Source: Pseudonocardia sp. C8
GTDB lineage: Bacteria > Actinomycetota > Actinomycetes > Mycobacteriales > Pseudonocardiaceae
Length of the DNA stretch: 64,000 nucleotides
Direction: 5' to 3'
Assembly (NCBI RefSeq): GCF_014267175.1
Contig: NZ_JACMTR010000002.1
Span: forward strand, 4,985,501 to 5,049,500
The notes under the pieces are model-generated. The model made no database searches. It was not told where the DNA came from and saw only the letters and a program-made list of their open reading frames with translations. A program made the position numbers and the translations under genes. Below, in pieces: positions 32,390 to 40,795 of the stretch. Numbering within the stretch: the first letter of the stretch is position 1; every line of letters begins with the position of its first letter.

Positions 32390-34477
32390 TCAGCTGCTGC
32401 GCGTCCCCGAGGACGGCTGTGCCGTGCTCGGCCGCCCGGTGGCGGGCGCGCCGTTCCCGGCGCCGTTCGGACCGCTCGGCCGGCCGTTCGCGGGACGGTC
32501 CGCCGGCGCGTCCGCGGACTCGGATCCGCTGGTACGGCCTGCCTGACCCTTGCCGGCCTGGCCGGAACCGTTGCGCGGGGCGTCCGGGCCGCCCTTGCCC
32601 GCGGGGCGCGCGGCCGTCGGGTTGGCGGTCGTCGGCGGGTCCGCGTCCGCCGCGGACGTCGACGACGCGTCCTTCCGGTCCCCGCCCGCCGGCTTCTGCG
32701 AACCATCCGATGGGGTGTCACCGGATCGGCGGACAGCGCCGACCGCGACGGTCCGCTCCGCGTCCTTGCCGGCACCGCGGGCGGCGTCCGTGCGGGGCAC
32801 CGCGGACGTCGCGGGTTCGGCCGCCGGGTCGGACGTCGACGTCGGGCGGAACAGCTCGGCGGGTTCCGGCTCGTCGCCGCCGGGCCGGGCGGCGCTCGCC
32901 CGGTCCGGGCCCGTGCCTCCCTGCTGGCCCTGACCGCTCTGCTGTCCGGGCGCGCCCTGGCCGGCCGGCTGTCCGGGCTTACCCGGCAGGCCGGTCTGCG
33001 GCTTGCCGGCATCGCCGGGCGCGCTCGGGCGGCTCTGGCTGCCCGACCGACCCTGCGAACCCGGTGTGCCCGGGCGGTCCTGGGCGCCCGACCGATCCTG
33101 CGGACCTGGTGTGCCCGGGCGGTCCTGGGCGCCCGACCGCCCCTGGGGGCCCGGTGCGCTCGAGCGGTCCTGACCGCCCGGCTGACCCTGCTGACCCGGG
33201 CGCTCCTGGCTACCCGACACGCCGGCCTGCTGCCCCGGCTTGCCCGGCTGCCCCGGCTGGCCGGGGGCGCCCGGCCGGTTCTCGCCGCCCGGCCGGACCT
33301 GCTGACCGGACTGACCCTGGCGCGGGCCGCCCTGCTGACCCTGACCGGCCGGAGCGCCGGGTCCGGGCCGCGGCGCGGGCGACGGCCGGGGCGACGGCCG
33401 CGGACCGGCCTGCGCCGCCGCGGCACCCGGCTGCTGTCCCTGCTTGCCGGCCGCACCCTGCTGCGCCTGCTGGCCGAGGGCGCCCTGCTGGCCGGGCGCG
33501 CCCTGCTGACCGTGCTGGCTCGGCGCGCCTTGCTGACCCTGCTGGCCCGGCGCGCCCTGCGGACCGTGCTGGCCGGGCGCGCCCTGCTTGCTCTGCTGAG
33601 CAGGCATGCCCTGCTGGCCGGACGCCCCCTGGCCGCCGGACGGAGCGCCCTGCCCGCTCGCCGGCTGCATCGCGGGCCGGTCGGCCGGGCCGGGTGTCGA
33701 CGCACCAGGGGCACCGCGGTCCTGCTGCCCGGACGCAGCCGGGCGCGCGCCCTGCTGGCCCACCGCGTGATCCTGATCCGGGCGGCCACCCTGGTGCGCC
33801 GGGACACCGGCGCCCTGCTGGGCGGGCCCGGGCTGCGGGCGCGGGCCGGGCCGCGACGCGGAGCCCGAGTCGTGCTGGCCGGCCCCCTGGGCCGCGGCCG
33901 CTCCGGAGGGGGACGCACCGTTCACTCCGGACTGCGGGCCCTGCGGACCATCGCCGGACCGCGCGACCTCGGCACGCAGCTCGTCGCGGCGCCGGGTCAG
34001 CTCCCCGACCTCGGCGCGCAGCTTGTCACCGTGCTCACGGGCGCGGTCGGCGTCGGCCCGGGCACGATCCACCTGCTTGCGGGCCTCGGCGGTGACACGC
34101 TCGGCGTCCGCCTTCGCCTTGGCCCGGATCTCCTCGGCCTCCTCCTCGGCCTTCTGCAGGATGGCCTGCATCCGCTCGGAGAAGGAGTCGACGCCGCCGG
34201 CCGCGGCGTCGTGCGGCGCGGGACGCGGGCCGGGCCGCGGCGGACCGTGATGCGGACCGGGGCCGGGCGCACCAGGCGGGCCCGTGAACCCGCCGGGGGG
34301 CGGTACCGGCATCGGCGGGGCCGGCCGGCTCCGCAGCGCGTCGATGTCCGCCCGCATCCGGCTCATCAGCCGCTGCATCTGGACGACGTGCTCGTCCACC
34401 TGCTTGCGGTCGTATCCGCGGAGTACGACGTCGAACCGCGGGGGCCCGCCCGGGCGGTCCGCCCCGTCTGCCGTCAT
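32390..34477 (-). CDS. DivIVA-domain coiled-coil protein with collagen-like tail
   Basis: A 695-residue protein. Residues 10-50 (PRFDVVLRGYDRKQVDEHVVQMQRLMSRMRADIDALRS) match the N-terminal DivIVA/Wag31-type membrane-curvature domain. A proline-rich break is followed by a coiled coil (residues about 95-170: MQAILQKAEEEAEEIRAKAKADAERVTAEARKQVDRARAD). The remaining 500 residues are Gly/Gln/Pro-rich with collagen-like GQQGAPG repeats and no hydrophobic segments. Such proteins organise polar growth in actinobacteria. The tail is far longer than in ordinary DivIVA proteins; whether it folds is unknown. Confidence 0.75.
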   Translation of the reverse strand: MTADGADRPGGPPRFDVVLRGYDRKQVDEHVVQMQRLMSRMRADIDALRSRPAPPMPVPPPGGFTGPPGAPGPGPHHGPPRPGPRPAPHDAAAGGVDSFSERMQAILQKAEEEAEEIRAKAKADAERVTAEARKQVDRARADADRAREHGDKLRAEVGELTRRRDELRAEVARSGDGPQGPQSGVNGASPSGAAAAQGAGQHDSGSASRPGPRPQPGPAQQGAGVPAHQGGRPDQDHAVGQQGARPAASGQQDRGAPGASTPGPADRPAMQPASGQGAPSGGQGASGQQGMPAQQSKQGAPGQHGPQGAPGQQGQQGAPSQHGQQGAPGQQGALGQQAQQGAAGKQGQQPGAAAAQAGPRPSPRPSPAPRPGPGAPAGQGQQGGPRQGQSGQQVRPGGENRPGAPGQPGQPGKPGQQAGVSGSQERPGQQGQPGGQDRSSAPGPQGRSGAQDRPGTPGPQDRSGAQDRPGTPGSQGRSGSQSRPSAPGDAGKPQTGLPGKPGQPAGQGAPGQQSGQGQQGGTGPDRASAARPGGDEPEPAELFRPTSTSDPAAEPATSAVPRTDAARGAGKDAERTVAVGAVRRSGDTPSDGSQKPAGGDRKDASSTSAADADPPTTANPTAARPAGKGGPDAPRNGSGQAGKGQAGRTSGSESADAPADRPANGRPSGPNGAGNGAPATGRPSTAQPSSGTRSS

Positions 34478-34709
34478 CGCCTCTCCTCACAGGTCGTCCG
34501 GCATTGCGCAGGGCCACCGCACCCGGGCGCACCCGGCTCGACCCCGACGAACAGGGTAGCCGCGCCTGCGCCGTCGCGGCGAACTCCGCGGCACGCGCGG
34601 ATCATCCACCGGCGTGGCGGCTCCCGTGACGGGCGATCGCATGACACGATGCGCGGCTACCGTTCTCGTGCCGTGAGGGTACCGGTCCCGACGGAATACC
34701 ATCGGCCGC

Positions 34710-35183
34710 GTGGACTCCTCGCTGAAGGGCACGCTGCACAAGCGCGGTCTGCGGATGACCCCGCAACGCCAACTCGTGCTGGACGCGGTGCGCGAGCTGG
34801 GGCACGCGACGCCCGAGCAGGTGTGCACGCACGTCCAGGCGACCGCGCCTGCCGTCAACATCACGACCGTCTACCGGACGCTGGACCTGCTGGAGGAGCT
34901 CGGCGTCGTCCGGCACGCCCACCTCGGGCACGGTGCGCCGACCTACTCCGAGTACCGGCACCGGCACGTGCACCTCGTCTGCCACCGCTGCGGGCGGGTG
35001 GACGAGGCGCCCGTCGAGCTGCTGTCCGATGTGGCGAGACGCACGCTCGACGAGCTGGGTTTCCACCTCGACGCCACGCACGTGGCACTGTCGGGTACCT
35101 GCGCGCAGTGCGCCCGCGAGCACGACCACCCGGACGACGACGCGGCCCCCGCGGACCCGGCGGCCGCGAAGGGAGATCGGTGA
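34710..35183 (+). CDS. Fur-family metal-dependent regulator
   Basis: A 157-residue regulator. The winged helix is LRMTPQRQLVLDAVRELGHATPEQVCTHVQ ... VNITTVYRTLDLLEELGVV. The dimer domain has HRHVHLVCHRCGRVDE and GTCAQC, giving two cysteine pairs for structural zinc plus histidines for the regulatory site. This could be a Fur, Zur or Nur; the features do not decide. A -10 TACCAT at 34697-34702 sits 7 nt before the GTG, so it is leaderless. Its stop overlaps the start of the YgfZ gene (GTGA). Confidence 0.88.
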   Translation: MDSSLKGTLHKRGLRMTPQRQLVLDAVRELGHATPEQVCTHVQATAPAVNITTVYRTLDLLEELGVVRHAHLGHGAPTYSEYRHRHVHLVCHRCGRVDEAPVELLSDVARRTLDELGFHLDATHVALSGTCAQCAREHDHPDDDAAPADPAAAKGDR

Positions 35184-36277
35184 CCACACCCGGACCCGAG
35201 CAGCACACCGACGAGACGCCGGACCCGGACGCCGCCGTCCCGGCCCACCACGGCGACCCACCGGCCGAGCAGCGGGCGATGGCCCGCTCGTCCGCGGTCG
35301 TCGACCGGAGCCACCGCGACGTCCTCGCGGTGACCGGTGAGGAACGCCTGGCCTGGCTGCACCTGCTGCTCACCCAGCACGTCAGCGAGCTCCCCCCGGA
35401 CACGGGCACCGAGGCTCTGGTGCTGGACGCGCAGGGCCGGGTGCTGCACCACATGGCCGTCGCCGCCACCGGGGACACCGTGTACCTGGACACCGAGCCG
35501 GGCGACGGGGCACCGCTGCTCGACTACCTGACGAAGATGGTGTTCTGGTCGAAGGTCGAGCCGCGCGACGCCACGGCCGAGCTCGCCGTGCTGAGCGTCG
35601 TCGGCCCGGAGGTCCCCGCCGTGCTCGAGCGGGCCGGCCTGCCGCTGCCGCCGGCACCGCACGGTGTCACCGGGCTGGACGGCGGCGGGTTCGTCCGGCG
35701 CACCCCGTGGCCGGGGCGGGACGCGGTCGACGTCGTCGTGCCCCGGGACGCCAAGGACGCCTGGTGGGAGGCGTTGACCGACGCGGGCGCCCGGGCCGCC
35801 GGGACGATCGCGTTCGAGGCACTGCGGGTCGAGTCGCGCGCGCCGCGGCTGCACCGCGACACCGATGAGCGGACCATCCCGCACGAGGTCGGCTGGATCG
35901 GGCCGGCCGTCCACCTGACCAAGGGCTGCTACCGCGGGCAGGAGACGGTGGCCCGGGTCGCCAACCTGGGCCGTCCGCCGCGCCGGATGGTGCTCCTGCA
36001 CCTGGATGCCGGGGACGAGGAGCTGCCCCGCACCGGGGACCCGGTCCACCGCGACGGGCGTCCGGTCGGCCGGGTCGGCACGGTCGTGCAGCACCACGAG
36101 CTGGGCCCGGTGGCGCTGGCGCTGCTGAAGCGGTCGGTGCCGGTCGACGCGGAGCTCACCGCGGGCGTCGACGACCGGGTCTCACCCGCCTCGATCGACC
36201 CGGACTCCTACGAACCGGACCCGGAGAGCCCGCCGCCGGGCCGGGCCGCGCGGGAGCGGACCCGGGGCGGCCTGTGA
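35180..36277 (+). CDS. ygfZ: Folate-binding YgfZ/GcvT-like protein
   Basis: A 365-residue protein of the folate-binding YgfZ family, which helps maturation or repair of certain Fe-S enzymes. It shows the hallmark VHLTKGCYRGQETVARVANLGRPPRRMV (KGCYxGQE) and an aminomethyltransferase-like fold (LAWLHLLLTQHVSELPPDTGTEALVLDAQG). The GTG start overlaps the Fur-family stop, suggesting metal- or oxidant-responsive co-expression. It matches the position of mycobacterial Rv0811c. Confidence 0.92.
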   Translation: MTTPGPEQHTDETPDPDAAVPAHHGDPPAEQRAMARSSAVVDRSHRDVLAVTGEERLAWLHLLLTQHVSELPPDTGTEALVLDAQGRVLHHMAVAATGDTVYLDTEPGDGAPLLDYLTKMVFWSKVEPRDATAELAVLSVVGPEVPAVLERAGLPLPPAPHGVTGLDGGGFVRRTPWPGRDAVDVVVPRDAKDAWWEALTDAGARAAGTIAFEALRVESRAPRLHRDTDERTIPHEVGWIGPAVHLTKGCYRGQETVARVANLGRPPRRMVLLHLDAGDEELPRTGDPVHRDGRPVGRVGTVVQHHELGPVALALLKRSVPVDAELTAGVDDRVSPASIDPDSYEPDPESPPPGRAARERTRGGL

Positions 36278-36348
36278 CTCCGGCGGTGCCGCGTCGCACG
36301 TTCCGGGGTGAGCAAGGTACGGTTATTACCACGACATTGATGAGACGA

Positions 36349-36390
36349 GAGGGGCCGCCGGGTCGTGTCAGCTGACCGGGCCGCCCCTTC
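36349..36390 (+). promoter_or_regulatory. Structured 5' leader of the DUF3073 gene
   Basis: A -10 TACGGT at 36318-36323 predicts a start near 36330, leaving an untranslated leader of about 80 nt. Within it, 36349-36364 and 36374-36390 can pair at about 13 of 16 positions around a 9-nt loop. Unlike its leaderless neighbours this gene has a long leader; the stem may affect mRNA stability. Confidence 0.4.
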
Positions 36391-36412
36391 CCTGTTGTAA
36401 GGGGGACCAGCC

Positions 36413-36616
36413 ATGGGGCGCGGACGAGCCAAGGCCAAGCAGACGAAGGTGGCCCGCGAGCTCAAGTACAGCTCCCCCGCGATGGATCTCGACGCGCTGC
36501 AGCGTGAGATCGGGAGCGGGACGGCGGTTACTACCGACAACGGCGACGACGAGTACGGCGAGTACGCCGACCTCGCCGCCAAGTACAACGACGAGGACGA
36601 CGACCCTCGCCGCTGA
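36413..36616 (+). CDS. DUF3073 small protein
   Basis: A 67-residue protein matching DUF3073: MGRGRAKAKQTKVARELKY at the basic start and an acidic end (YADLAAKYNDEDDDPRR). It corresponds to Rv0810c, conserved across actinobacteria next to purine genes. Function unknown. GGGGGA precedes the ATG. Confidence 0.9.
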   Translation: MGRGRAKAKQTKVARELKYSSPAMDLDALQREIGSGTAVTTDNGDDEYGEYADLAAKYNDEDDDPRR

Positions 36617-36626
36617 ACCGCACACC

Positions 36627-36669
36627 GGCGCCCGGGCACCGGAGTTCCGACTCCGGCCGCTCGGGCGCC
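36627..36669 (+). terminator. Terminator after DUF3073
   Basis: Outer arms GGCGCCCG (36627-36634) and CGGGCGCC (36662-36669) enclose a perfect inner stem CCGGAGT-tccg-ACTCCGG (36639-36656). It begins 10 nt after the stop codon. Confidence 0.7.
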
Positions 36670-36808
36670 GCCTCGCGCGCGGCGCCGGCCTCCGCTCACC
36701 GCTGCGGGCGCCACGCCGGTCGTACCGGACGGTTCCGCCGGTCGGACGGATAGGGCAAGATCATGAACGCTGTTCCCGGCCCCGTCCCCCGTCCGAGGTG
36801 TTCACGAC

Positions 36809-37540
36809 ATGCGCGGCAACCTCTTCGCGGTCGCCGTGAACCTCGTCGTGCTCACCGTGCGGTCGGACCGGTTGCACGTGCTGCTCATCGAGCGGGGTGA
36901 GCAGCCCTTCCTCGGCGAGTGGGCGCTGCCCGGGGGCTTCGTGCGCCCCGACGAGGACCTGGTCCATACCGCCGACCGGCGGCTGGGCGAGGAGACCGGG
37001 GCCGACACCGGCGACGCCGTCGTCGGGCACCTGGAGCAGCTCGCGAGCTACGCGGCACCCGATCGCGACCCGCGCGGCCGGGTGCTCTCCGTGGGCTACC
37101 TCGCGTTCGTGCCGGACATGCCGGAACCGACCGCGGGCGGCGGGGCCGCCGCGTCGGCGTGGTGGCCCGTCGACCGGGTCCCCCCGCTCGCGTTCGACCA
37201 CGACACGATCCTCGCCGACGGCGTCGAGCGGGCGAGGGCCAAGCTGGAGTACACGACGCTGGCCGCGTCGTTCTGCCCGGCCGAGTTCACCGTCACCGAT
37301 CTGCGCCGCGTCTACGAGGCCGTCTGGGACACCTCGCTGGACCCGCGCAACTTCCAGCGCAAGGTGACCTCCACCGAGGGTTTCCTCGTGCCGACGGCCA
37401 CCCTGGTCACGGGGGGCCGCGGCCGCCCGCCGCGGCTGTTCCGCCGCGGTGACGCCACGGCACTGCACCCGCCGATGTTGCGGGACTCGCACCGGTTGGC
37501 CGACGGCCCGGCGCGGGAACGGCTCGACCCGGCCGGCTGA
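36809..37540 (+). CDS. NrtR-like Nudix-fold transcriptional regulator
   Basis: A 243-residue protein with a Nudix domain (residues 5-140) and a winged helix (FTVTDLRRVYEAVWDTSLDPRNFQRKVTSTEGFLVPT). This layout is that of NrtR, which senses ADP-ribose and controls NAD genes. The Nudix box reads GGFVRPDEDLVHTADRRLGEETG: all positions fit except that the usual REx is RRL, so hydrolysis may be weak, as is known for regulator-type members. NAD genes are not in the window. No good ribosome site is seen; the start is chosen to begin the Nudix strand MRGNLFAVAVNLV. Confidence 0.82.
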   Translation: MRGNLFAVAVNLVVLTVRSDRLHVLLIERGEQPFLGEWALPGGFVRPDEDLVHTADRRLGEETGADTGDAVVGHLEQLASYAAPDRDPRGRVLSVGYLAFVPDMPEPTAGGGAAASAWWPVDRVPPLAFDHDTILADGVERARAKLEYTTLAASFCPAEFTVTDLRRVYEAVWDTSLDPRNFQRKVTSTEGFLVPTATLVTGGRGRPPRLFRRGDATALHPPMLRDSHRLADGPARERLDPAG

Positions 37541-37557
37541 CCCGGCACCCACCCGCT

Positions 37558-37576
37558 GCGGCCGGTCACCGGCCGC
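37558..37576. terminator. Bidirectional terminator between nrtR-like and purM
   Basis: GCGGCCGG-tca-CCGGCCGC is a perfect 8-bp stem with a 3-nt loop between two convergent genes. Confidence 0.6.
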
Positions 37577-37596
37577 CGGCGGAGACCCCGGCGGAT

Positions 37597-38694
37597 TCAG
37601 AACCGGGGGTGTTCCCCGCGCAGCTGCACGCGGGCGCCGAGCTCGCCGGAGTCGGCTCCCTCGACGTCGCCGACCCGGCCGACCTCGCCGAGGATCCAGG
37701 CCGGGACGTGCCGGGCGGTGAGGACGGCGAGTGCCCGGTCGACGTCCTCGGGCGGCAGCACGGCGACCATGCCGACGCCCATGTTGAACGTCTTCTCCAT
37801 CTCCGCCCGGTGCACCCGGCCACGGGTCTGGACCAGCTTGAAGATCGGTGCGGGCGTCCACGAACCGCGCTCGACGGTCGCGGCGAGCCCGTCGGGCAGC
37901 ACCCGCTCCAGGTTCCGGGCCAGGCCACCCCCGGTGACGTGCGCGAACGTCCGCACCCCGGTCTCGGCGGCGATCGCGAGGCAGTCCTTGGCGTAGATCC
38001 GGGTCGGGACGAGCAGCTCCTCGCCGAGCGACTGGTCGAACTCCTCCAGCTCACCCTCGAGCGGCAGCCGGGCGATGTCCAGCAGCACGTGGCGGGCCAG
38101 CGAGTAGCCGTTCGAGTGCAGCCCGGACGAGGCCATCGCGACCAGGACGTCACCGGGACGCACCCGCTCCGGGCGCAGCATCTTCTCGGCGTCCACGATC
38201 CCGACCCCGGTCGCGGACAGGTCGTAGCCGGCGGCGTCCATGAGGCCCGGGTGCTCGGCGGTCTCACCGCCGAGCAGCGCGCAGCCGGCCTGCTGGCAGC
38301 CCTCCGCGACGCCACGGACCAGGGTCGCCACCTTGTCCGGCACCAGCTTGCCGACGGCGATGTAGTCCTGCAGGAATAGCGGCTCCGCACCGCAGACGAC
38401 GAGGTCGTCGACGACCATCGCGACCAGGTCCTGGCCGATGGTGTCGTGCTTGTCCATCGCCTGGGCGATCGCGACCTTGGTGCCGACGCCGTCGGTGGAC
38501 GCGGCGAGCACCGGCTCTGCGTACTTGGAGAACTTCGCGGCGAACAGCCCGGCGAACCCGCCGATCCCGCCCATCACCTCGGACCGGGTGGCCTTCTCGG
38601 CGAACGGGCGGAACTGCTCCACGGCCCGTTCCCCCGCGTCGATGTCCACCCCGGCCGATGCATAGCTGGCGGTGCCGGGCTCGGTCGAGGACAT
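37597..38694 (-). CDS. purM: Phosphoribosylformylglycinamidine cyclo-ligase
   Basis: A 365-residue AIR synthetase, the fifth purine step. It shows YASAGVDIDAGERAVEQFRPF at the start, STDGVGTKVAIA, MVVDDLVVCGAEPLFLQDYIAVGKL, and LLGGETAEHPGLM with ATP-contact Gly/Glu residues, then HVTGGGLARNLERVLP. The ATG at 38694 gives the normal length. It is the last gene of the purS-purM operon. Confidence 0.97.
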   Translation of the reverse strand: MSSTEPGTASYASAGVDIDAGERAVEQFRPFAEKATRSEVMGGIGGFAGLFAAKFSKYAEPVLAASTDGVGTKVAIAQAMDKHDTIGQDLVAMVVDDLVVCGAEPLFLQDYIAVGKLVPDKVATLVRGVAEGCQQAGCALLGGETAEHPGLMDAAGYDLSATGVGIVDAEKMLRPERVRPGDVLVAMASSGLHSNGYSLARHVLLDIARLPLEGELEEFDQSLGEELLVPTRIYAKDCLAIAAETGVRTFAHVTGGGLARNLERVLPDGLAATVERGSWTPAPIFKLVQTRGRVHRAEMEKTFNMGVGMVAVLPPEDVDRALAVLTARHVPAWILGEVGRVGDVEGADSGELGARVQLRGEHPRF

Positions 38695-38750
38695 GGGTCG
38701 GTTCTCCAGGTGCGGTGCGGGTGGACGGCGTGTCGCGGCGGCGGTCCGGC

Positions 38751-40421
38751 TCAGGGCCGGCTCAGTGCCTCCCCGGCACCGTATCCGACGGCCAGCGGGC
38801 CGGGATCGCCAGATGCGGCGCCGGAGGCCGCCGGGGCGGGAGCGTCCTCGAGGAGGTGCTTGCCGAGCTTCGCCTCGTCCGGCAGCGGGATCGGGTAGTC
38901 GCCGTCGAAGCAGGCGCAGCACAGCCGCGAGCGCGGCTGCTCGGAGGCGGCGACCATCTGGTCCACCGACACGTAGCCGAGGGTGTCGGAGCCGATCGAG
39001 CGGCGGACGCCCTCGGTGTCGGCGCCGTTCGCGATCAGCTCGGCCCGGCTGGCGAAGTCGATGCCGTAGAAGCAGGGCCAGCGCACCGGCGGGCTCGCGA
39101 TCCGCACGTGCACCTCGACCGCGCCGGCCTCGCGCAGCATCCGGACCAGGGCGCGCTGGGTGTTGCCCCGGACGATCGAGTCGTCGACGACCACGAGGCG
39201 CTTCCCCCGGATGACGTTGCGCAGCGGGTTCAGCTTGAGCCGGATGCCGAGCTGGCGGATCGTCTGGCTGGGCTGGATGAAGGTGCGGCCGACGTAGGCG
39301 TTCTTGACCAGGCCCTGGCCGTAGGGGATGCCGGAGCCCTGGGCGTAGCCGATCGCGGCCGGGGTGCCGGACTCCGGGACCGGGATGACCAGGTCGGCCT
39401 CGACCGGGTGCACCTCGGCCAGCCGACGGCCGATCTCGACCCGGGTGTCGTACACCGACCGGCCGGCGATGTGGGTGTCCGGGCGGGCCAGGTAGACGTA
39501 CTCGAACACGCAGCCCTTCGGCTCCGGAGCGGCGAAGCGCTGGCTGCGGATGCCGTCGGCGTCGATCGCGATGAGCTCGCCGGGCTCGACCTCGCGGACG
39601 AACGAGGCGCCGACGATGTCCAGCGCCGCCGTCTCCGAGGCGACGACCCAGCCCCGCTCCAGGCGGCCCAGGACGAGCGGGCGGACGCCCTGCGGGTCGC
39701 GGGCCGCGTAGAGCGTGGTCTCGTCGGAGAAGGCCAGCGAGAACGCGCCGCGCAGCCGCGGCAGCAGCCGCAGCGCCGCCTCGTAGAGGCCGAGGTCGTC
39801 GGCGCCGGCCGCGAGCAGCTCGGTGACCAGGTCGGAGTCGGTGGTGGCACGCAGCCCGGAGCGCCGGTTGCCCTCCAGCCGGGCGACGTCCTCGCGCAGC
39901 TCGGCGGTGTTGACCAGGTTGCCGTTGTGGCCCAGCGCCACGCCGGACCCGGTCTCCGTGGTGCGGAACGTCGGCTGGGCGTTCTCCCAGGTCGTGGCGC
40001 CGGTCGTCGAGTAGCGGCAGTGCCCGACCGCCAGGTGGCCCCGCAGCGAGGACAGCGTCTGCTCGTCGAACACCTGGCTGACCAGGCCGAGATCCTTGAA
40101 GACGACCGTTCGCCTGCCGTCCGAGACGGCGATGCCGGCGGCCTCCTGGCCGCGGTGCTGCAGCGCGTAGAGGCCGTAGTACGACATCTTGGCCACGTCC
40201 TCGCCCGGGGCCCAGACACCGAAGACCCCGCACTCCTCGCGGGGGCCGGTCTCCTCGGGCCCGGACTCGGGTACGGCAGCCGCCGCGGTGGCGGGTGCAG
40301 GGCTGACGTGCTCGTTCCGGACGGAACTCAACGCGGCGCTCCTCGACTGGCGGCGTACCGGACCAATCCGTGATCGTACGCGGGCCGCGCGGGCTTCACC
40401 CAGGTCCGGGAGGGAGGTCAC
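38751..40421 (-). CDS. purF: Amidophosphoribosyltransferase
   Basis: A 556-residue enzyme, first committed purine step. It contains an N-terminal propeptide ending before the nucleophile Cys64 (REECGVFGVWAPGEDVAKMSYYGLYALQHRGQE), the PRPP loop VVVDDSIVRGNTQRALVRML and Fe-S cysteines (RLCCACFDG). The propeptide of 63 residues is longer than the roughly 30 usual in actinobacteria. The GTG at 40421 overlaps the stop of the SCP gene (GTGA), favouring translational coupling; the codons upstream lie in a large palindrome. Expression of this committed step may therefore depend on that structure. Confidence 0.95.
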   Translation of the reverse strand: MTSLPDLGEARAARVRSRIGPVRRQSRSAALSSVRNEHVSPAPATAAAAVPESGPEETGPREECGVFGVWAPGEDVAKMSYYGLYALQHRGQEAAGIAVSDGRRTVVFKDLGLVSQVFDEQTLSSLRGHLAVGHCRYSTTGATTWENAQPTFRTTETGSGVALGHNGNLVNTAELREDVARLEGNRRSGLRATTDSDLVTELLAAGADDLGLYEAALRLLPRLRGAFSLAFSDETTLYAARDPQGVRPLVLGRLERGWVVASETAALDIVGASFVREVEPGELIAIDADGIRSQRFAAPEPKGCVFEYVYLARPDTHIAGRSVYDTRVEIGRRLAEVHPVEADLVIPVPESGTPAAIGYAQGSGIPYGQGLVKNAYVGRTFIQPSQTIRQLGIRLKLNPLRNVIRGKRLVVVDDSIVRGNTQRALVRMLREAGAVEVHVRIASPPVRWPCFYGIDFASRAELIANGADTEGVRRSIGSDTLGYVSVDQMVAASEQPRSRLCCACFDGDYPIPLPDEAKLGKHLLEDAPAPAASGAASGDPGPLAVGYGAGEALSRP

Positions 40422-40795
40422 TCCGTGACTCGTGAGTGGTTATCAGGGTCCTGACCCTGATAACCACTCACGGGCAGCTCCGCTGCCACCTCCCCGGCCC
40501 GGGCCCCGGACACCCGGAGCGAACCGTCGGCGACGGCGTCGTCCCAGCGCGTGACGCCCCGGGCGAGCGCGAGCCAGGTGCGGGTGTCGGTCTCGACGAC
40601 GTTCGGCGGGGTGCCACGGGTGTGCCGGGGCCCCTCGATGCACTGGACGGCGCCGAACGGCGGGACCCGGACCTCGACGCTGTGCCCCGGTGCCCGCCGC
40701 GCCAGCTCGGCGAGGGATTCCTTGACGGCGGCCTTGCGGGTGGCCCGGTCGGGTTCCGGGCCGCCCGCCAGCCAGTCGTGGATCGGGTCGGTCAC
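40418..40795 (-). CDS. Sterol-carrier-family protein within the purine operon
   Basis: A 125-residue SCP2-like protein: [51 protein letters not shown] and [33 protein letters not shown], where WxxLxxG...W corresponds to the lipid-binding SCP core. It is encoded between purL and purF, as Rv0807 is in mycobacteria. Both ends overlap neighbours (GTGA with purL and purF). Its final residues ([17 protein letters not shown]) are encoded by the palindrome and look non-native. Role in purine synthesis unknown. Confidence 0.85.
   Translation of the reverse strand: MTDPIHDWLAGGPEPDRATRKAAVKESLAELARRAPGHSVEVRVPPFGAVQCIEGPRHTRGTPPNVVETDTRTWLALARGVTRWDDAVADGSLRVSGARAGEVAAELPVSGYQGQDPDNHSRVTE
40431..40472. 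promoter_or_regulatory. Perfect 42-nt palindrome at the SCP/purF junction
   Basis: GTGAGTGGTTATCAGGGTC (40432-40450) and GACCCTGATAACCACTCAC (40453-40471) are exact inverted copies with only CT between; the flanking bases C40431 and G40472 also pair. The structure lies inside the last codons of the SCP gene and about 10 nt ahead of the purF start (on the transcribed strand). It has no following T run, so it is not a standard terminator; it may control purF translation or be a mobile palindromic repeat. Confidence 0.8.

Noticed and set aside
31454..35179. Plus-strand open frame running for over 1,200 codons up to the YgfZ gene
   Set aside because: Antisense to the two low-complexity genes and through the Fur-family gene in another frame; only the part from 35180 is real.
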